Shown here: piece after piece, positions 8,577-17,507 of the stretch | How positions within the stretch are numbered: position 1 is the stretch's first letter | Layout of the letters: each line of letters starts with the position of its first letter | DNA from: Oscillospiraceae bacterium | Lineage (GTDB): Bacteria; Bacillota; Clostridia; Oscillospirales; CAG-272 | Length of the DNA: 61,989 nt | Reading direction: 5' to 3' | NCBI GenBank assembly: GCA_015063905.1 | Contig: SVTF01000011.1 | Location: 1-61,989 of the forward strand | The notes under the pieces: generated by a model | What the model was told of the DNA's origin: nothing | Database searches by the model: none | What the model saw: the letters and a program-made list of their open reading frames with translations, nothing else | Translations under genes and position numbers: made by a program

Positions 8577-9411
8577 CGGAAAAGCAATATCGAAAGCAGT
8601 AAGACTCGAGATAGCCGATGATGTAGCCGCTTTTAAAGAAAAACACGGCATAGCCCCGGGGCTTGCAGTAATAATCGTGGGCAGCGATCCTGCATCTCAG
8701 GTTTACGTCAGAAATAAAAAAAGAGCTTGTGAGGAGGTCGGTTTCTATTCTGAGAGCTACGAGCTTTCGGAGGACACGACGCAAGAACAGCTGATAGCGC
8801 TTATTGATAAGCTTAATAGTGACGAAAAGATTCACGGAATACTTGTGCAGTTGCCTTTGCCAAAACACCTTAACGAAACCGAGATCCTTTTAAAAATCAG
8901 ACCGGAGAAGGACGTTGACGCTTTCCACCCATATAACGTGGGAAAAATAATGATAGGCGACTATGATCTTCTTCCGTGTACTCCCGCGGGAGTTATGGTC
9001 CTTCTTGAGCGTTCGGGAGTTGAGGTTAAGGGAAAAAGGTGTGTTGTTATCGGGCGTTCCAATATAGTTGGCAAGCCTATGGCAATGCTATTGCTCCATG
9101 CACACGGAACGGTAACTGTCTGCCACAGCAGAACGCAGAATCTTTCGGAGATCTGCCGCCAAGCAGATATTCTCGTTGCATCCATCGGAAAGCCCGAATT
9201 TGTTTCGGGTGACATGGTCAAAGAGGGAGCAGTCGTAGTTGACGTGGGCATCAACCGTCTTGACAATGGCAAGCTCGTGGGTGACGTTAATTTCGCCGAG
9301 GTTGAGCCAAAGGCATCCTTTATCACCCCCGTTCCAGGAGGAGTCGGACCTATGACTATCACAATGCTGCTAAAAAACACACTCACCGCAGCGAGTGTTG
9401 CTCTTAAGTAA
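8560..9411 (+). CDS. folD: Bifunctional methylenetetrahydrofolate dehydrogenase/cyclohydrolase FolD
   Basis: 283 residues from ATG 8560, which gives the normal MARIIDGKAISKAVR start and overlaps lgt by 17 nt. FolD interconverts methylene-THF and formyl-THF in one-carbon metabolism. Seen: YVRNKKRACEEVG with the catalytic lysine (53), VQLPLPKH, DVDAFHPYNVGK, TPAGVMVLLE, the nucleotide-binding GRSNIVGKPMA, and PVPGGVGPMTITML near the C-terminus. The overlap with lgt implies shared translation; a terminator follows immediately. Confidence 0.97.
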   Translation: MARIIDGKAISKAVRLEIADDVAAFKEKHGIAPGLAVIIVGSDPASQVYVRNKKRACEEVGFYSESYELSEDTTQEQLIALIDKLNSDEKIHGILVQLPLPKHLNETEILLKIRPEKDVDAFHPYNVGKIMIGDYDLLPCTPAGVMVLLERSGVEVKGKRCVVIGRSNIVGKPMAMLLLHAHGTVTVCHSRTQNLSEICRQADILVASIGKPEFVSGDMVKEGAVVVDVGINRLDNGKLVGDVNFAEVEPKASFITPVPGGVGPMTITMLLKNTLTAASVALK

Positions 9412-9412
9412 A

Positions 9413-9449
9413 TAACGCAAAAAGGTCGCATTGCGGCCTTTTTGTGTTA
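9413..9449 (+). terminator. Terminator after folD
   Basis: Long hairpin of taacgcaaaaaggtcgca with tgcggcctttttgtgtta (one G-U pair). The 3' arm itself supplies the T-run. It closes the operon that starts at mrp or yfmF. Confidence 0.88.
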
Positions 9450-9497
9450 TTTACTGCGACATTCGATAAGCAGTCGCAAAAAATCCCCTCAAACTCC

Positions 9498-9527
9498 TTG
9501 ACAAATCGGGGGTTTTTATAGTATAAT
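9498..9527 (+). promoter_or_regulatory. SigA-type promoter for the miaB run
   Basis: TTGACA (9498-9503), 18-nt spacer, TATAAT (9522-9527), 41 nt before the chosen miaB start. Confidence 0.82.
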
Positions 9528-9568
9528 ATACTCTGTATAACAATCTATAAAATTACTTGGGAACGTTT

Positions 9569-11002
9569 ATGAAAGAGTATAAGATATTGCCCGATGCGGA
9601 AATGCAAAAGCAAAGGGAATACATAGAGAAGATCAGAATTTATAACGAGCGCATTACCGCAGGGAACGGCAAAACGAGATATGCCTACGTGCAGACGTTC
9701 GGTTGTCAACAAAATGAGGCGGATAGCGAAAGGCTTGCCGGTATGTGCGAGGCTATGGGATACGTCGTATGCGACGATCCTAAAATGGCGGATATCATCA
9801 TAGTCAACACCTGCGCTATACGCGAGCATGCCGAGCAAAAGGCGCTATCAATTATTGGACAGTACAAGCACTTGAAAGCCGAAAAGCCCGATATGCTTAT
9901 TGGAGTTTGCGGTTGTATGGTGACGCAGGAGCATAGAAAAGAGAGTATTAAGCATAGCTATCCTTACGTTGATTTTGTGTTCGGTACGTCGTCTATATAC
10001 CGCTTGCCCGAGCTTGTTTTCAAAAAGCTCAAGGTTGGCAAAAGGCTTTATTGTTCCGAGGAGACGGAATACCTTGTTGCCGAGGGAATGCCCGTTCACC
10101 GTGAATCAAATTACCGTGCCTGGGTTTCGATAATGTACGGATGTAATAATTTTTGCACGTATTGCATCGTTCCTTACGTTAGAGGGCGCGAAAGAAGCCG
10201 TCGTCCGGAGGACATAATTGCCGAGGTTCGTGAGCTTGTAGAGCTGGGGTATAAGGATATAACGTTGCTTGGCCAGAACGTAAACTCATACGGAAAGGAT
10301 GTCAAGAGCGACAATGGCGAAACGTATGATTTTGCGGACTTGCTGTCGGATATTGATAAAATTGAGGGTGATTATTATATCCGTTTTATGACGAGTCATC
10401 CAAAGGATGCGTCTAAAAAGCTTATTGACGTAATGGCGGAGTCGCGTCACGTGGCGCATCAGTTCCATCTGCCGCTTCAGTCGGGAAGTGACCGCGTTTT
10501 GAAGGCTATGAATCGCCACTATGACAAAGCGAAATACCTTGATACAGTGGAGTATCTGCGCAAGAAGATTTCCGACGTAACGATATCATCTGATATCATT
10601 GTTGGATTCCCGGGTGAGACGGAAGAGGATTTCTTGGATACAATCTCTATGTTGAAAACGGTGAAATTCGATATGACGTATTCGTTTATCTATTCGCCAA
10701 GAAAGGATACGCCTGCCGCCGCAATGCAAGAGCAGATTTCGGATGATGTCAAGGGCGAGAGAATGAACCGTTTACTTGAAACGCAAAATGCTATCGCGCT
10801 TGAGAAAAACAAGCCGATGGAAAACACAATAATCAAGGTTCTTTGTGACGGTCCGAGTAAAAACAATAAAAACGTATATTCAGGACGCAGCGAGGGAAAT
10901 AAAATAGTGTTATTCCAAGGTGACGAAAACGACATTGGTAAGTTTATAAATTTAAAGATCGTGAAAGCAGACACGTTCGCGCTACACGGTGAAAAAGCAT
11001 AA
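9569..11002 (+). CDS. miaB: tRNA-2-methylthio-N6-dimethylallyladenosine synthase MiaB
   Basis: 477 residues from ATG 9569 (an upstream TTG at 9557 is possible; the ribosome binding site is weak). It is a radical-SAM methylthiotransferase acting on i6A37 of tRNAs reading UNN codons. Domains: N-terminal UPF0004 with YVQTFGCQQNEADSE, NTCAIREHAE and GVCGCM (its three cysteines hold the auxiliary cluster); the radical-SAM core with CNNFCTYC at about 192-199; GQNVNSYG, RFMTSHP, QSGSDRVLKAMNRHY and DIIVGFPGETEEDF; and a C-terminal TRAM domain. QQNE and the overall pattern favour MiaB over MtaB or RimO. A YlbF/YmcA-type gene follows, as in Bacillus. Confidence 0.95.
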   Translation: MKEYKILPDAEMQKQREYIEKIRIYNERITAGNGKTRYAYVQTFGCQQNEADSERLAGMCEAMGYVVCDDPKMADIIIVNTCAIREHAEQKALSIIGQYKHLKAEKPDMLIGVCGCMVTQEHRKESIKHSYPYVDFVFGTSSIYRLPELVFKKLKVGKRLYCSEETEYLVAEGMPVHRESNYRAWVSIMYGCNNFCTYCIVPYVRGRERSRRPEDIIAEVRELVELGYKDITLLGQNVNSYGKDVKSDNGETYDFADLLSDIDKIEGDYYIRFMTSHPKDASKKLIDVMAESRHVAHQFHLPLQSGSDRVLKAMNRHYDKAKYLDTVEYLRKKISDVTISSDIIVGFPGETEEDFLDTISMLKTVKFDMTYSFIYSPRKDTPAAAMQEQISDDVKGERMNRLLETQNAIALEKNKPMENTIIKVLCDGPSKNNKNVYSGRSEGNKIVLFQGDENDIGKFINLKIVKADTFALHGEKA

Positions 11003-11020
11003 CGAAAAGGAGAAAATAAA

Positions 11021-11401
11021 ATGAGTATATATCAGCTTGCAGCACAGCTCGGACAGGCAATTAAAGAGGACGAGCGCATGATAAGAATGGAAAAGGCAAA
11101 AGAAGCGTATGAATCCAGCGAGAAAATCGGTAATCTTATGATGGAATACGGTATTCAGCAACAGGCGCTTTCCGCTATGGGCGACGGTGAGGAGATAGAT
11201 ACCGAGGCGCTGACCAGAATTCAAGACCGTATCGATGAGATATACGCCGAGATAACCATGGATCCTATTTTCAAGGAGCTTGATGAGGCACAGACCGCAG
11301 TCAACGAGCTTATGGAAACGGTCAACAACACCATAATGTTCAATGCCACGGGTAAAACTCCCTGTACGCACGATTGTTCCACCTGCGGCGGTTGCCACTG
11401 A
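11021..11401 (+). CDS. YlbF/YmcA-family protein with C-terminal cysteine cluster
   Basis: 126 residues; AAAAGGAG precedes ATG 11021. It is mostly helical (YlbF/YmcA fold, about residues 1-108) and ends with CTHDCSTCGGCH. In B. subtilis the RicA (YmcA)-RicF (YlbF)-RicT (YaaT) complex binds [4Fe-4S] clusters and influences RNase Y-dependent mRNA processing, competence and biofilm. ymcA there lies next to miaB, the same place as here, and rny is 10 kb downstream in this window. The C-terminal cysteines are therefore likely cluster ligands. Whether it corresponds to RicA or RicF cannot be settled by eye. Confidence 0.85.
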   Translation: MSIYQLAAQLGQAIKEDERMIRMEKAKEAYESSEKIGNLMMEYGIQQQALSAMGDGEEIDTEALTRIQDRIDEIYAEITMDPIFKELDEAQTAVNELMETVNNTIMFNATGKTPCTHDCSTCGGCH

Positions 11402-11415
11402 TCAAAACGCTGTTT

Positions 11416-11507
11416 TTTTTCAATACTTCGTTGCTCCTCAAATGCGGCTTGACGTAGGGAAAGCTACGTCGGCGCCTTGCTTTTTCGGTGCGCCTTGTAT
11501 TGAAAAA
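11416..11507. repeat. 92-bp intergenic element with 11-bp terminal inverted repeats and an inner hairpin
   Basis: The ends tttttcaatac (11416-11426) and gtattgaaaaa (11497-11507) are perfect inverted repeats. Inside, gacgta (11451-11456) and tacgtc (11465-11470) form a second hairpin, followed by a GC-rich ggcgcc. It sits between the YlbF-like gene and mutS. The T-run in the left arm is on the plus strand 5' side, so it is not an ordinary plus-strand terminator. Possibly a miniature mobile element or a structured leader for mutS. Confidence 0.55.
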
Positions 11508-11568
11508 TATTCGTTTCGAAATTGCCAATAAACGATAACTTACATTTGTAAAAAGCGAGGAAATCTTT

Positions 11569-14163
11569 ATGACTCCGATGATGGAGCAATACTTCGAAAT
11601 TAAAAATCAATATAAAGACTATCTGCTCTTTTACCGTCTCGGAGACTTTTACGAGATGTTCTTTGACGATGCCATAGTAGCTTCCAGAGCGCTCGATCTA
11701 ACACTTACCGGACGTGACTGTGGAGAGGCGGAAAGAGCACCTATGTGCGGTGTCCCGTTCCATGCGGTCGACACGTATATAGGCAGGCTTATAGAGCAGG
11801 GATTCAAAATCGCTATATGCGAGCAGATGGAGAATCCGGCAGAGGCAAAGGGAATAGTAAAACGCGATGTTATCAGGGTTATTACACCGGGTACGCTTAT
11901 CGAATCCGAGCTTTTGTCCGATAAGAAGAACAACTATCTATGCTCGGTATATTTTGGAGAATTTGAATGCGGTGTGTGCTTTTGTGATATTTCTACCGCA
12001 GATATATATGCCACGTGCTTTTCAGGCGATGAAATGGAATCCAAGCTTCAAAACGAGCTTGCGACCTATCAGCCTGTTGAGGTGGTAGCCAATCTGGGTG
12101 CCGCAAAATTTAAGGATACTGCGCAGTTTATAAAAGGCAGACTTGAAGCAATGCTTAATGACGGGCAGATGAACCGATTCGAGTATGACGGCTGTCTTGA
12201 CCGTGTGAGGACACAATTTGCTGAAACTCTGCGCGAAGAGGATGTGTCGGAGAAGACTATCGTTTGCGCGGTGGGAGCGATGCTTGATTACGTTAAGGAC
12301 GCGCAAAAGAAGGATATAGCATATATCAACAAGCTTAATCTGTATTCAAACGGACAGTATCTTGAGCTTGACGTTAACACAAGACGAAACCTTGAGCTTT
12401 GCGAGGCTATGAGATCAAAGGACAAAAAGGGAACTTTGCTTTGGGTCTTAGACAAGACTCGCTCGTCGCTTGGCGCAAGACTTTTGCGCAAATGGGTGGA
12501 GCATCCGCTGCTCAGTTCATCGCAGATAGTGCGTAGGCAGAACGCAATAGAGGAGCTCTACAACAATTTCATGCTGCGTGAGCAGATATCAGAGCTGCTT
12601 GATCACGTGCTTGATCTTGAGCGACTGATGACCAAGATCGTATACGGATCCGCAAATGCCCGCGATCTTATAGCGGTTGCCAACAGCACAAGGATCTTAC
12701 CCGAGCTTAAGTCTATGCTTTCGGAATGTAAATCAAACGAAATGCAAAGAATATGCTCCGAGCTTGATACACTTGAGGACATATGTACCCTCATAGATAC
12801 CGCGATCAATATTGATGCGCCGCTTACTGTGCGTGAGGGCGGGATGATATCAGATGGCTATAATTCAGACGTTGACGAGCTCCGTTCCATAGTGGAGCAT
12901 GGAGATGAGTGGAAAGAGCAGATAGCGCAGAACGAGCGCGATGCTACGGGTATAAAGAATCTCAAGGTGGGATACAACCGAGTCTTTGGATTCTACATAG
13001 AGGTAACAAAATCTCAGCTCTCTATGGTGCCCGAAAGATATATCAGAAAGCAGACGCTGGCAAATTGCGAGAGGTACATAACCGAGGAATTAAAGGAGAT
13101 GGAAGCTAAGGTGCTTGGCGCATCGGACAAGCTTTGCTCTCTTGAATACGATCTGTTTTGCTCCATACGCTCCTCGGTTGCGGATAACAGTACAAGAATA
13201 CAAAAGGCGGCAGAGCTTTTGGCGCAGATCGACTCGTATTACAGTCTGGCAACCGTTGCCGCTAAAAACAGGTACATTCGTCCAACTGTCAATGCTACCG
13301 ACGAGATAATCATTAAGGACGGCAGGCATCCCGTTGTTGAGCAATTTGTTAAGGACACATATTTCGTGCCCAATGACACCAATCTCAATATGAAAACGGA
13401 TAGATTGTTGCTGATAACGGGACCCAATATGGCGGGTAAATCAACATATATGCGTCAGGTTGCCCTTATTGTGCTTATGGCGCAGATGGGATCGTTCGTG
13501 CCCGCGACAGAAGCAATCATCGGTATCACTGACAAGATTTTTACACGCGTTGGAGCTTCGGACGATCTTGCTTCGGGACAGTCTACCTTCATGTTGGAAA
13601 TGAACGAGGTGGCATATATTTTGAGAAATGCCACCAAAAAGAGCCTTATCATATACGATGAGGTTGGAAGAGGAACGTCTACCTTTGACGGAATGAGCAT
13701 AGCGCGTGCTATCGTTGAATATACCGCCAGCCGAAAAATTGGCGCGAAAACACTTTTTGCAACGCATTACCACGAGCTTACATCCATGGAGGATGAGTTT
13801 GACGGTATCGTAAATTATAACATTGCCGCAAAAAAACGCGGAGACAGTATAACGTTTTTGCGTAAAATAGTCAGAGGATCAACCGATGATAGCTACGGAA
13901 TAGAGGTTGCAAAGCTTGCGGGACTCCCAAATGAGGTCATCAAGCGCGCAAAGGAGATACTCCAATCGGTTGAGCAGAGCGCAAAGAGCATAAAGCTTAC
14001 CGACCGAGAGGCAAAGACCGAGGAGAAGGACGACACGCTTATCAGCTTTGACGATTGTATGTCGGAGCAGATAATTGATGAAATAAAGAACACCGATATA
14101 AACACACTTTCGCCATACGAGTGCATGTCTTTGGTGTTTGACTGGAAAAAGAGACTCGGTTGA
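11569..14163 (+). CDS. mutS: DNA mismatch repair protein MutS
   Basis: 864 residues, full length. ATG 11569 follows a GAGGAAA site. MutS recognises mispairs and recruits MutL. The mismatch-reading F-x-E is at F27/E29 in GDFYEMF; connector and lever domains follow; the clamp region includes FGFYIEVTKSQL; the ATPase has TGPNMAGKSTYMRQ (about 616-629), DDLASGQSTFMLEM, DEVGRGTSTFDG and the FATHYHEL switch. The C-terminal helix-turn-helix part includes GIEVAKLAGLPNEVI. It is followed by mutL after 34 nt. Confidence 0.98.
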   Translation: MTPMMEQYFEIKNQYKDYLLFYRLGDFYEMFFDDAIVASRALDLTLTGRDCGEAERAPMCGVPFHAVDTYIGRLIEQGFKIAICEQMENPAEAKGIVKRDVIRVITPGTLIESELLSDKKNNYLCSVYFGEFECGVCFCDISTADIYATCFSGDEMESKLQNELATYQPVEVVANLGAAKFKDTAQFIKGRLEAMLNDGQMNRFEYDGCLDRVRTQFAETLREEDVSEKTIVCAVGAMLDYVKDAQKKDIAYINKLNLYSNGQYLELDVNTRRNLELCEAMRSKDKKGTLLWVLDKTRSSLGARLLRKWVEHPLLSSSQIVRRQNAIEELYNNFMLREQISELLDHVLDLERLMTKIVYGSANARDLIAVANSTRILPELKSMLSECKSNEMQRICSELDTLEDICTLIDTAINIDAPLTVREGGMISDGYNSDVDELRSIVEHGDEWKEQIAQNERDATGIKNLKVGYNRVFGFYIEVTKSQLSMVPERYIRKQTLANCERYITEELKEMEAKVLGASDKLCSLEYDLFCSIRSSVADNSTRIQKAAELLAQIDSYYSLATVAAKNRYIRPTVNATDEIIIKDGRHPVVEQFVKDTYFVPNDTNLNMKTDRLLLITGPNMAGKSTYMRQVALIVLMAQMGSFVPATEAIIGITDKIFTRVGASDDLASGQSTFMLEMNEVAYILRNATKKSLIIYDEVGRGTSTFDGMSIARAIVEYTASRKIGAKTLFATHYHELTSMEDEFDGIVNYNIAAKKRGDSITFLRKIVRGSTDDSYGIEVAKLAGLPNEVIKRAKEILQSVEQSAKSIKLTDREAKTEEKDDTLISFDDCMSEQIIDEIKNTDINTLSPYECMSLVFDWKKRLG

Positions 14164-14197
14164 TCAGAATTAAAAAATAAGCGAAAGGAGGCAGTCT

Positions 14198-16282
14198 ATG
14201 GCAAAGATAAATATATTGTCGTTTGAGGTCGCAAATCTGATTGCGGCGGGAGAGGTCGTTGACCGTCCCGCATCGGCTATCAAGGAAATGCTGGAGAATT
14301 CAATCGACGCCGGTGCCAAGCACATTACAGTAGAAATACAAAACGGCGGCATAACGTTCATGCGCATATCGGATGACGGATGCGGTATGGAGCCTGAGGA
14401 TCTGCCTCTGGCAATAAAAAGACACGCGACAAGCAAAATAAGAAGCGCAGAGGATCTTGACGGAATCTGTACGCTTGGATTCAGGGGAGAAGCATTGGCG
14501 GCTATATCAGCCGTTTCCAATTTGAGAATAATCTCAAAGGTGCGCAATTCGCCCATGGGCGCTGAGCTGACGGTCAGCTGTGGAGAGATAGTAGATTTGG
14601 CAGAACGCGGATGCTCCGATGGAACAACTATTATTGTTGAAGATCTGTTTGCCAACGTTCCCGCAAGACGAAAGTTCTTAAAGAGAGACGTCACTGAAAC
14701 CACCGCGGTTTGCACCAGCGTAGAAAAAGTTGCGCTTTCGCACCCCGAAATTGCATTTAAGCTTATTACCGACGGTCAGATCAAGCTTGAGACCGCCGGA
14801 GACGGAAAGCTGATGAGCGCTATATATGCCGTGTTTGGCCGTGATTTCGCATCAAAGCTTATAAAGGTAGATGGTGAATACGACGGAATTACTGTCAGCG
14901 GTTATATTGGCAGATCGGATAACGTCAAGAGCAACCGAAATTACGAGAGCTTCTTTATCAATAAACGCTTTATTAAGAGCAGAACGGCATCGGCTGCAAT
15001 AGAGCAAGCCTTCGTATCATATATGCCAAGCGAAAAGTTTCCCGTATGCGTATTATTCCTGACGCTCAATCCGTCAAGAGTGGACGTTAACGTTCATCCC
15101 GCAAAGCTCGAGGTGAAATTTTCAAACGAGAAGCCGGTATTTGAAGCGGTGTACTATGCGGTAAAGCAGGCTCTTGAGAATAATACCACAAGACCGCAGA
15201 TAAGCCCGCAGAGCCCCACAAAAATGACGCAGGCATTTGCGCCTGTAGAGAGGGAAGCGTCACTTAAAGCAAGACAAATATCAATTGAGCTTTCATTGTC
15301 TGATAAGCAGACTCAGAGCTATACTGCTATAAATTCCGCAATTCAGGGCAAACCGCTAACCGAGAAATCACACGTGTCGGCGGATGAATACAGAGCCTTG
15401 GTTGGTATTCCCCAAAGGGTAGATCATGTAAATGCCAAGCCGGAGCAGAAAAAGGCTGATAATTCCGCATCAAAACACGAGTACACAACTCCACTTATGA
15501 CTGCGGATGAATACATCCGCGAGCACATGTGTCGCGACGATGAGCAGAGAGCGCAATATGACGCTCTTATGAAGAAGCATCTTGACGATTTGAACGCTCA
15601 AAAGCAAGCTCAATGTGAAATAAATAAAAACGAAAACTCTGTTGTAATCAAGCAGCCTGAAAGGATCGAGACTGATCCGTCACCCGAGAGTGTATCGAGC
15701 AAGCCTTATTATAGAATAGTTGGTGAAGTATTCAACTCGTACGTGCTTGTCGAGACGAGCGAAAAAATGCTTATAATTGATAAGCATGCCGCACATGAAC
15801 GCATAATTTTTGAGCAATTAAAAAAGAATCTGTATTCTAATGATACCGCTTCGCAAATGCTTATGCTTCCTATAGAGGTCATGCTTATGAGCGATGAAGT
15901 GGCAGCGATCGAAGAATACAGAGCAGAGCTTGAAGCCGTGGGATTTGAGTTTTCAAGCTCGCGTAATACTATATGTGTCAATGCAATACCGCTCGGAATA
16001 GATCAGGATGCGGTTACGGACATGTTCATGACTGTTGCGGATAGGATCAAAAACGGAACAGGTAACGTTGAAGTTACCAAAAACATAATTTTTGAGAAGG
16101 CGCTTTATCAGGCATCTTGTAAAGCGGCTATCAAGGCGGGCAGAGAATATCCCCCTGAGTATCAGAAATGGGTGGTCGATAAGCTTATGGAGCTTCCCGA
16201 TATAACATTCTGCCCCCACGGAAGACCCGTGGCAATGGAAATGACCAAAAAGTATATTGACAGACAGTTTGAGAGAACCTGA
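14198..16282 (+). CDS. mutL: DNA mismatch repair protein MutL (endonuclease type)
   Basis: 694 residues; ATG 14198 follows AAAGGAGG. The N-terminal GHKL ATPase shows GEVVDRPASAIKEMLENSID, SDDGCGM and TLGFRGEALAAISAVS. A variable, charged linker spans about 335-505. The C-terminal dimerisation domain retains endonuclease motifs: DKHAAHERIIFEQ (about 527-539), SCKAAIKAGRE and the metal-site CPHGRP near 671-676. So this MutL probably nicks DNA, as expected in bacteria lacking MutH. Transcribed with mutS. Confidence 0.97.
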   Translation: MAKINILSFEVANLIAAGEVVDRPASAIKEMLENSIDAGAKHITVEIQNGGITFMRISDDGCGMEPEDLPLAIKRHATSKIRSAEDLDGICTLGFRGEALAAISAVSNLRIISKVRNSPMGAELTVSCGEIVDLAERGCSDGTTIIVEDLFANVPARRKFLKRDVTETTAVCTSVEKVALSHPEIAFKLITDGQIKLETAGDGKLMSAIYAVFGRDFASKLIKVDGEYDGITVSGYIGRSDNVKSNRNYESFFINKRFIKSRTASAAIEQAFVSYMPSEKFPVCVLFLTLNPSRVDVNVHPAKLEVKFSNEKPVFEAVYYAVKQALENNTTRPQISPQSPTKMTQAFAPVEREASLKARQISIELSLSDKQTQSYTAINSAIQGKPLTEKSHVSADEYRALVGIPQRVDHVNAKPEQKKADNSASKHEYTTPLMTADEYIREHMCRDDEQRAQYDALMKKHLDDLNAQKQAQCEINKNENSVVIKQPERIETDPSPESVSSKPYYRIVGEVFNSYVLVETSEKMLIIDKHAAHERIIFEQLKKNLYSNDTASQMLMLPIEVMLMSDEVAAIEEYRAELEAVGFEFSSSRNTICVNAIPLGIDQDAVTDMFMTVADRIKNGTGNVEVTKNIIFEKALYQASCKAAIKAGREYPPEYQKWVVDKLMELPDITFCPHGRPVAMEMTKKYIDRQFERT

Positions 16283-16360
16283 TTACTATAATCAGCCAAA
16301 TAATTTATTATTAAAACCGCGGCACTTTGGTCAGTGTATGGCGGAATAAGGAGCAAAGTT

Positions 16361-17497
16361 ATGTTTGAACTTTTAGCACAGGATGGCAGAGCGCGTCGAG
16401 GCGTTCTCCATACCGTACACGGAGATATTCAAACTCCTGTGTTTATGAACGTCGGAACGTGTGCCGCGATTAAGGGCGGTGTTTCGACTGTTGAGCTTGA
16501 GGAAATAGACTGTCAGGTCGAGCTTTCCAATACCTATCATCTTCATATTCGTCCGGGTGACAAGCTTATCTATGAAATGGGCGGGCTTCATAAGTTTATG
16601 AATTGGAAAAAGCCCATCCTTACTGACTCAGGAGGATTTCAGGTCTTTTCGTTGGCTCAGTTGCGTAAGATTACCGAAGAGGGAGTAAGATTTCAATCCC
16701 ACGTTGACGGTAAGCGTATCTTTATGGGACCTGAGGAGAGCATGCAGATACAGTCCAATCTCGCGTCAACGATCGCGATGGCTTTCGATGAGTGCATAGA
16801 GAATCCGGCACCATATAATTACGTAAGGAATTCTATAGACAGAACTACTCGTTGGCTGGAGCGCTGCCGCGCTGAGATGGATAGACTTAACTCCTTGCCC
16901 GAAACGATCAACAAGAATCAAATGCTTTTTGGTATCAACCAGGGCGGAACGTATGAGGATCTCAGAATAGAGCATATGCAGAGGATAGCGGAGATTAACT
17001 GTGAGGGATATGCTATCGGCGGTCTTGCCGTTGGTGAGGAGACGGAGGAAATGTACCGTATTATCGATGCGGTCGAACCCTTTATGCCCAAAGACAAGCC
17101 AAGGTATCTTATGGGAGTTGGAACTCCATGCAATATTCTTGAGGCAGTGCATCTTGGAGTGGATTTCTTTGATTGCGTAATGCCGTCCAGAAATGCTCGC
17201 CACGGAAATCTTTTTACGTGGGAAGGCAAAATGAATATCTGCAACGAAAAGTACGCAAAGGATCCTCGTCCGATATCATTGTCTTGTGATTGTCCCGCAT
17301 GCCGCAATTACAGTCGCTCTTATATAAGACATTTGATAAAGGCAAAGGAATCTCTTGGCATGAGGCTTGCGGTGGTTCATAATCTGTATTTCTATAACAA
17401 TCTCACGCGCAAGATCAGAGAGGCACTTGACGGCGGTTATTTCGAGAGCTTCTACCAGAAATATCATATCGCGCTTGGAGAGCGAAATCCCGACTAA
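16361..17497 (+). CDS. tgt: tRNA-guanine transglycosylase Tgt
   Basis: 378 residues from ATG 16361, which has AAGGAG (16348-16353) 7 nt upstream; an upstream in-frame ATG has no such site. The enzyme exchanges G34 for preQ1 in GUN tRNAs on the path to queuosine. Seen: TDSGGFQVFSL near residue 89, FDCVMPSRNARHG with the nucleophile Asp271, GGLAVGE, and the zinc site CDCPAC..C type with a following histidine in AVVHNLYF. No queA or preQ1 synthesis gene lies in the window. A small hairpin (ccgcggcact...agtgtatggcgg) precedes the ribosome binding site, of unknown relevance. Confidence 0.97.
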   Translation: MFELLAQDGRARRGVLHTVHGDIQTPVFMNVGTCAAIKGGVSTVELEEIDCQVELSNTYHLHIRPGDKLIYEMGGLHKFMNWKKPILTDSGGFQVFSLAQLRKITEEGVRFQSHVDGKRIFMGPEESMQIQSNLASTIAMAFDECIENPAPYNYVRNSIDRTTRWLERCRAEMDRLNSLPETINKNQMLFGINQGGTYEDLRIEHMQRIAEINCEGYAIGGLAVGEETEEMYRIIDAVEPFMPKDKPRYLMGVGTPCNILEAVHLGVDFFDCVMPSRNARHGNLFTWEGKMNICNEKYAKDPRPISLSCDCPACRNYSRSYIRHLIKAKESLGMRLAVVHNLYFYNNLTRKIREALDGGYFESFYQKYHIALGERNPD

Positions 17498-17507
17498 GAG
17501 GTGTGGC

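Noticed and set aside
16283..16360. preQ1 riboswitch before tgt
   Set aside because: Only a small hairpin is visible; the conserved preQ1 aptamer loop and A-rich tail were not found.
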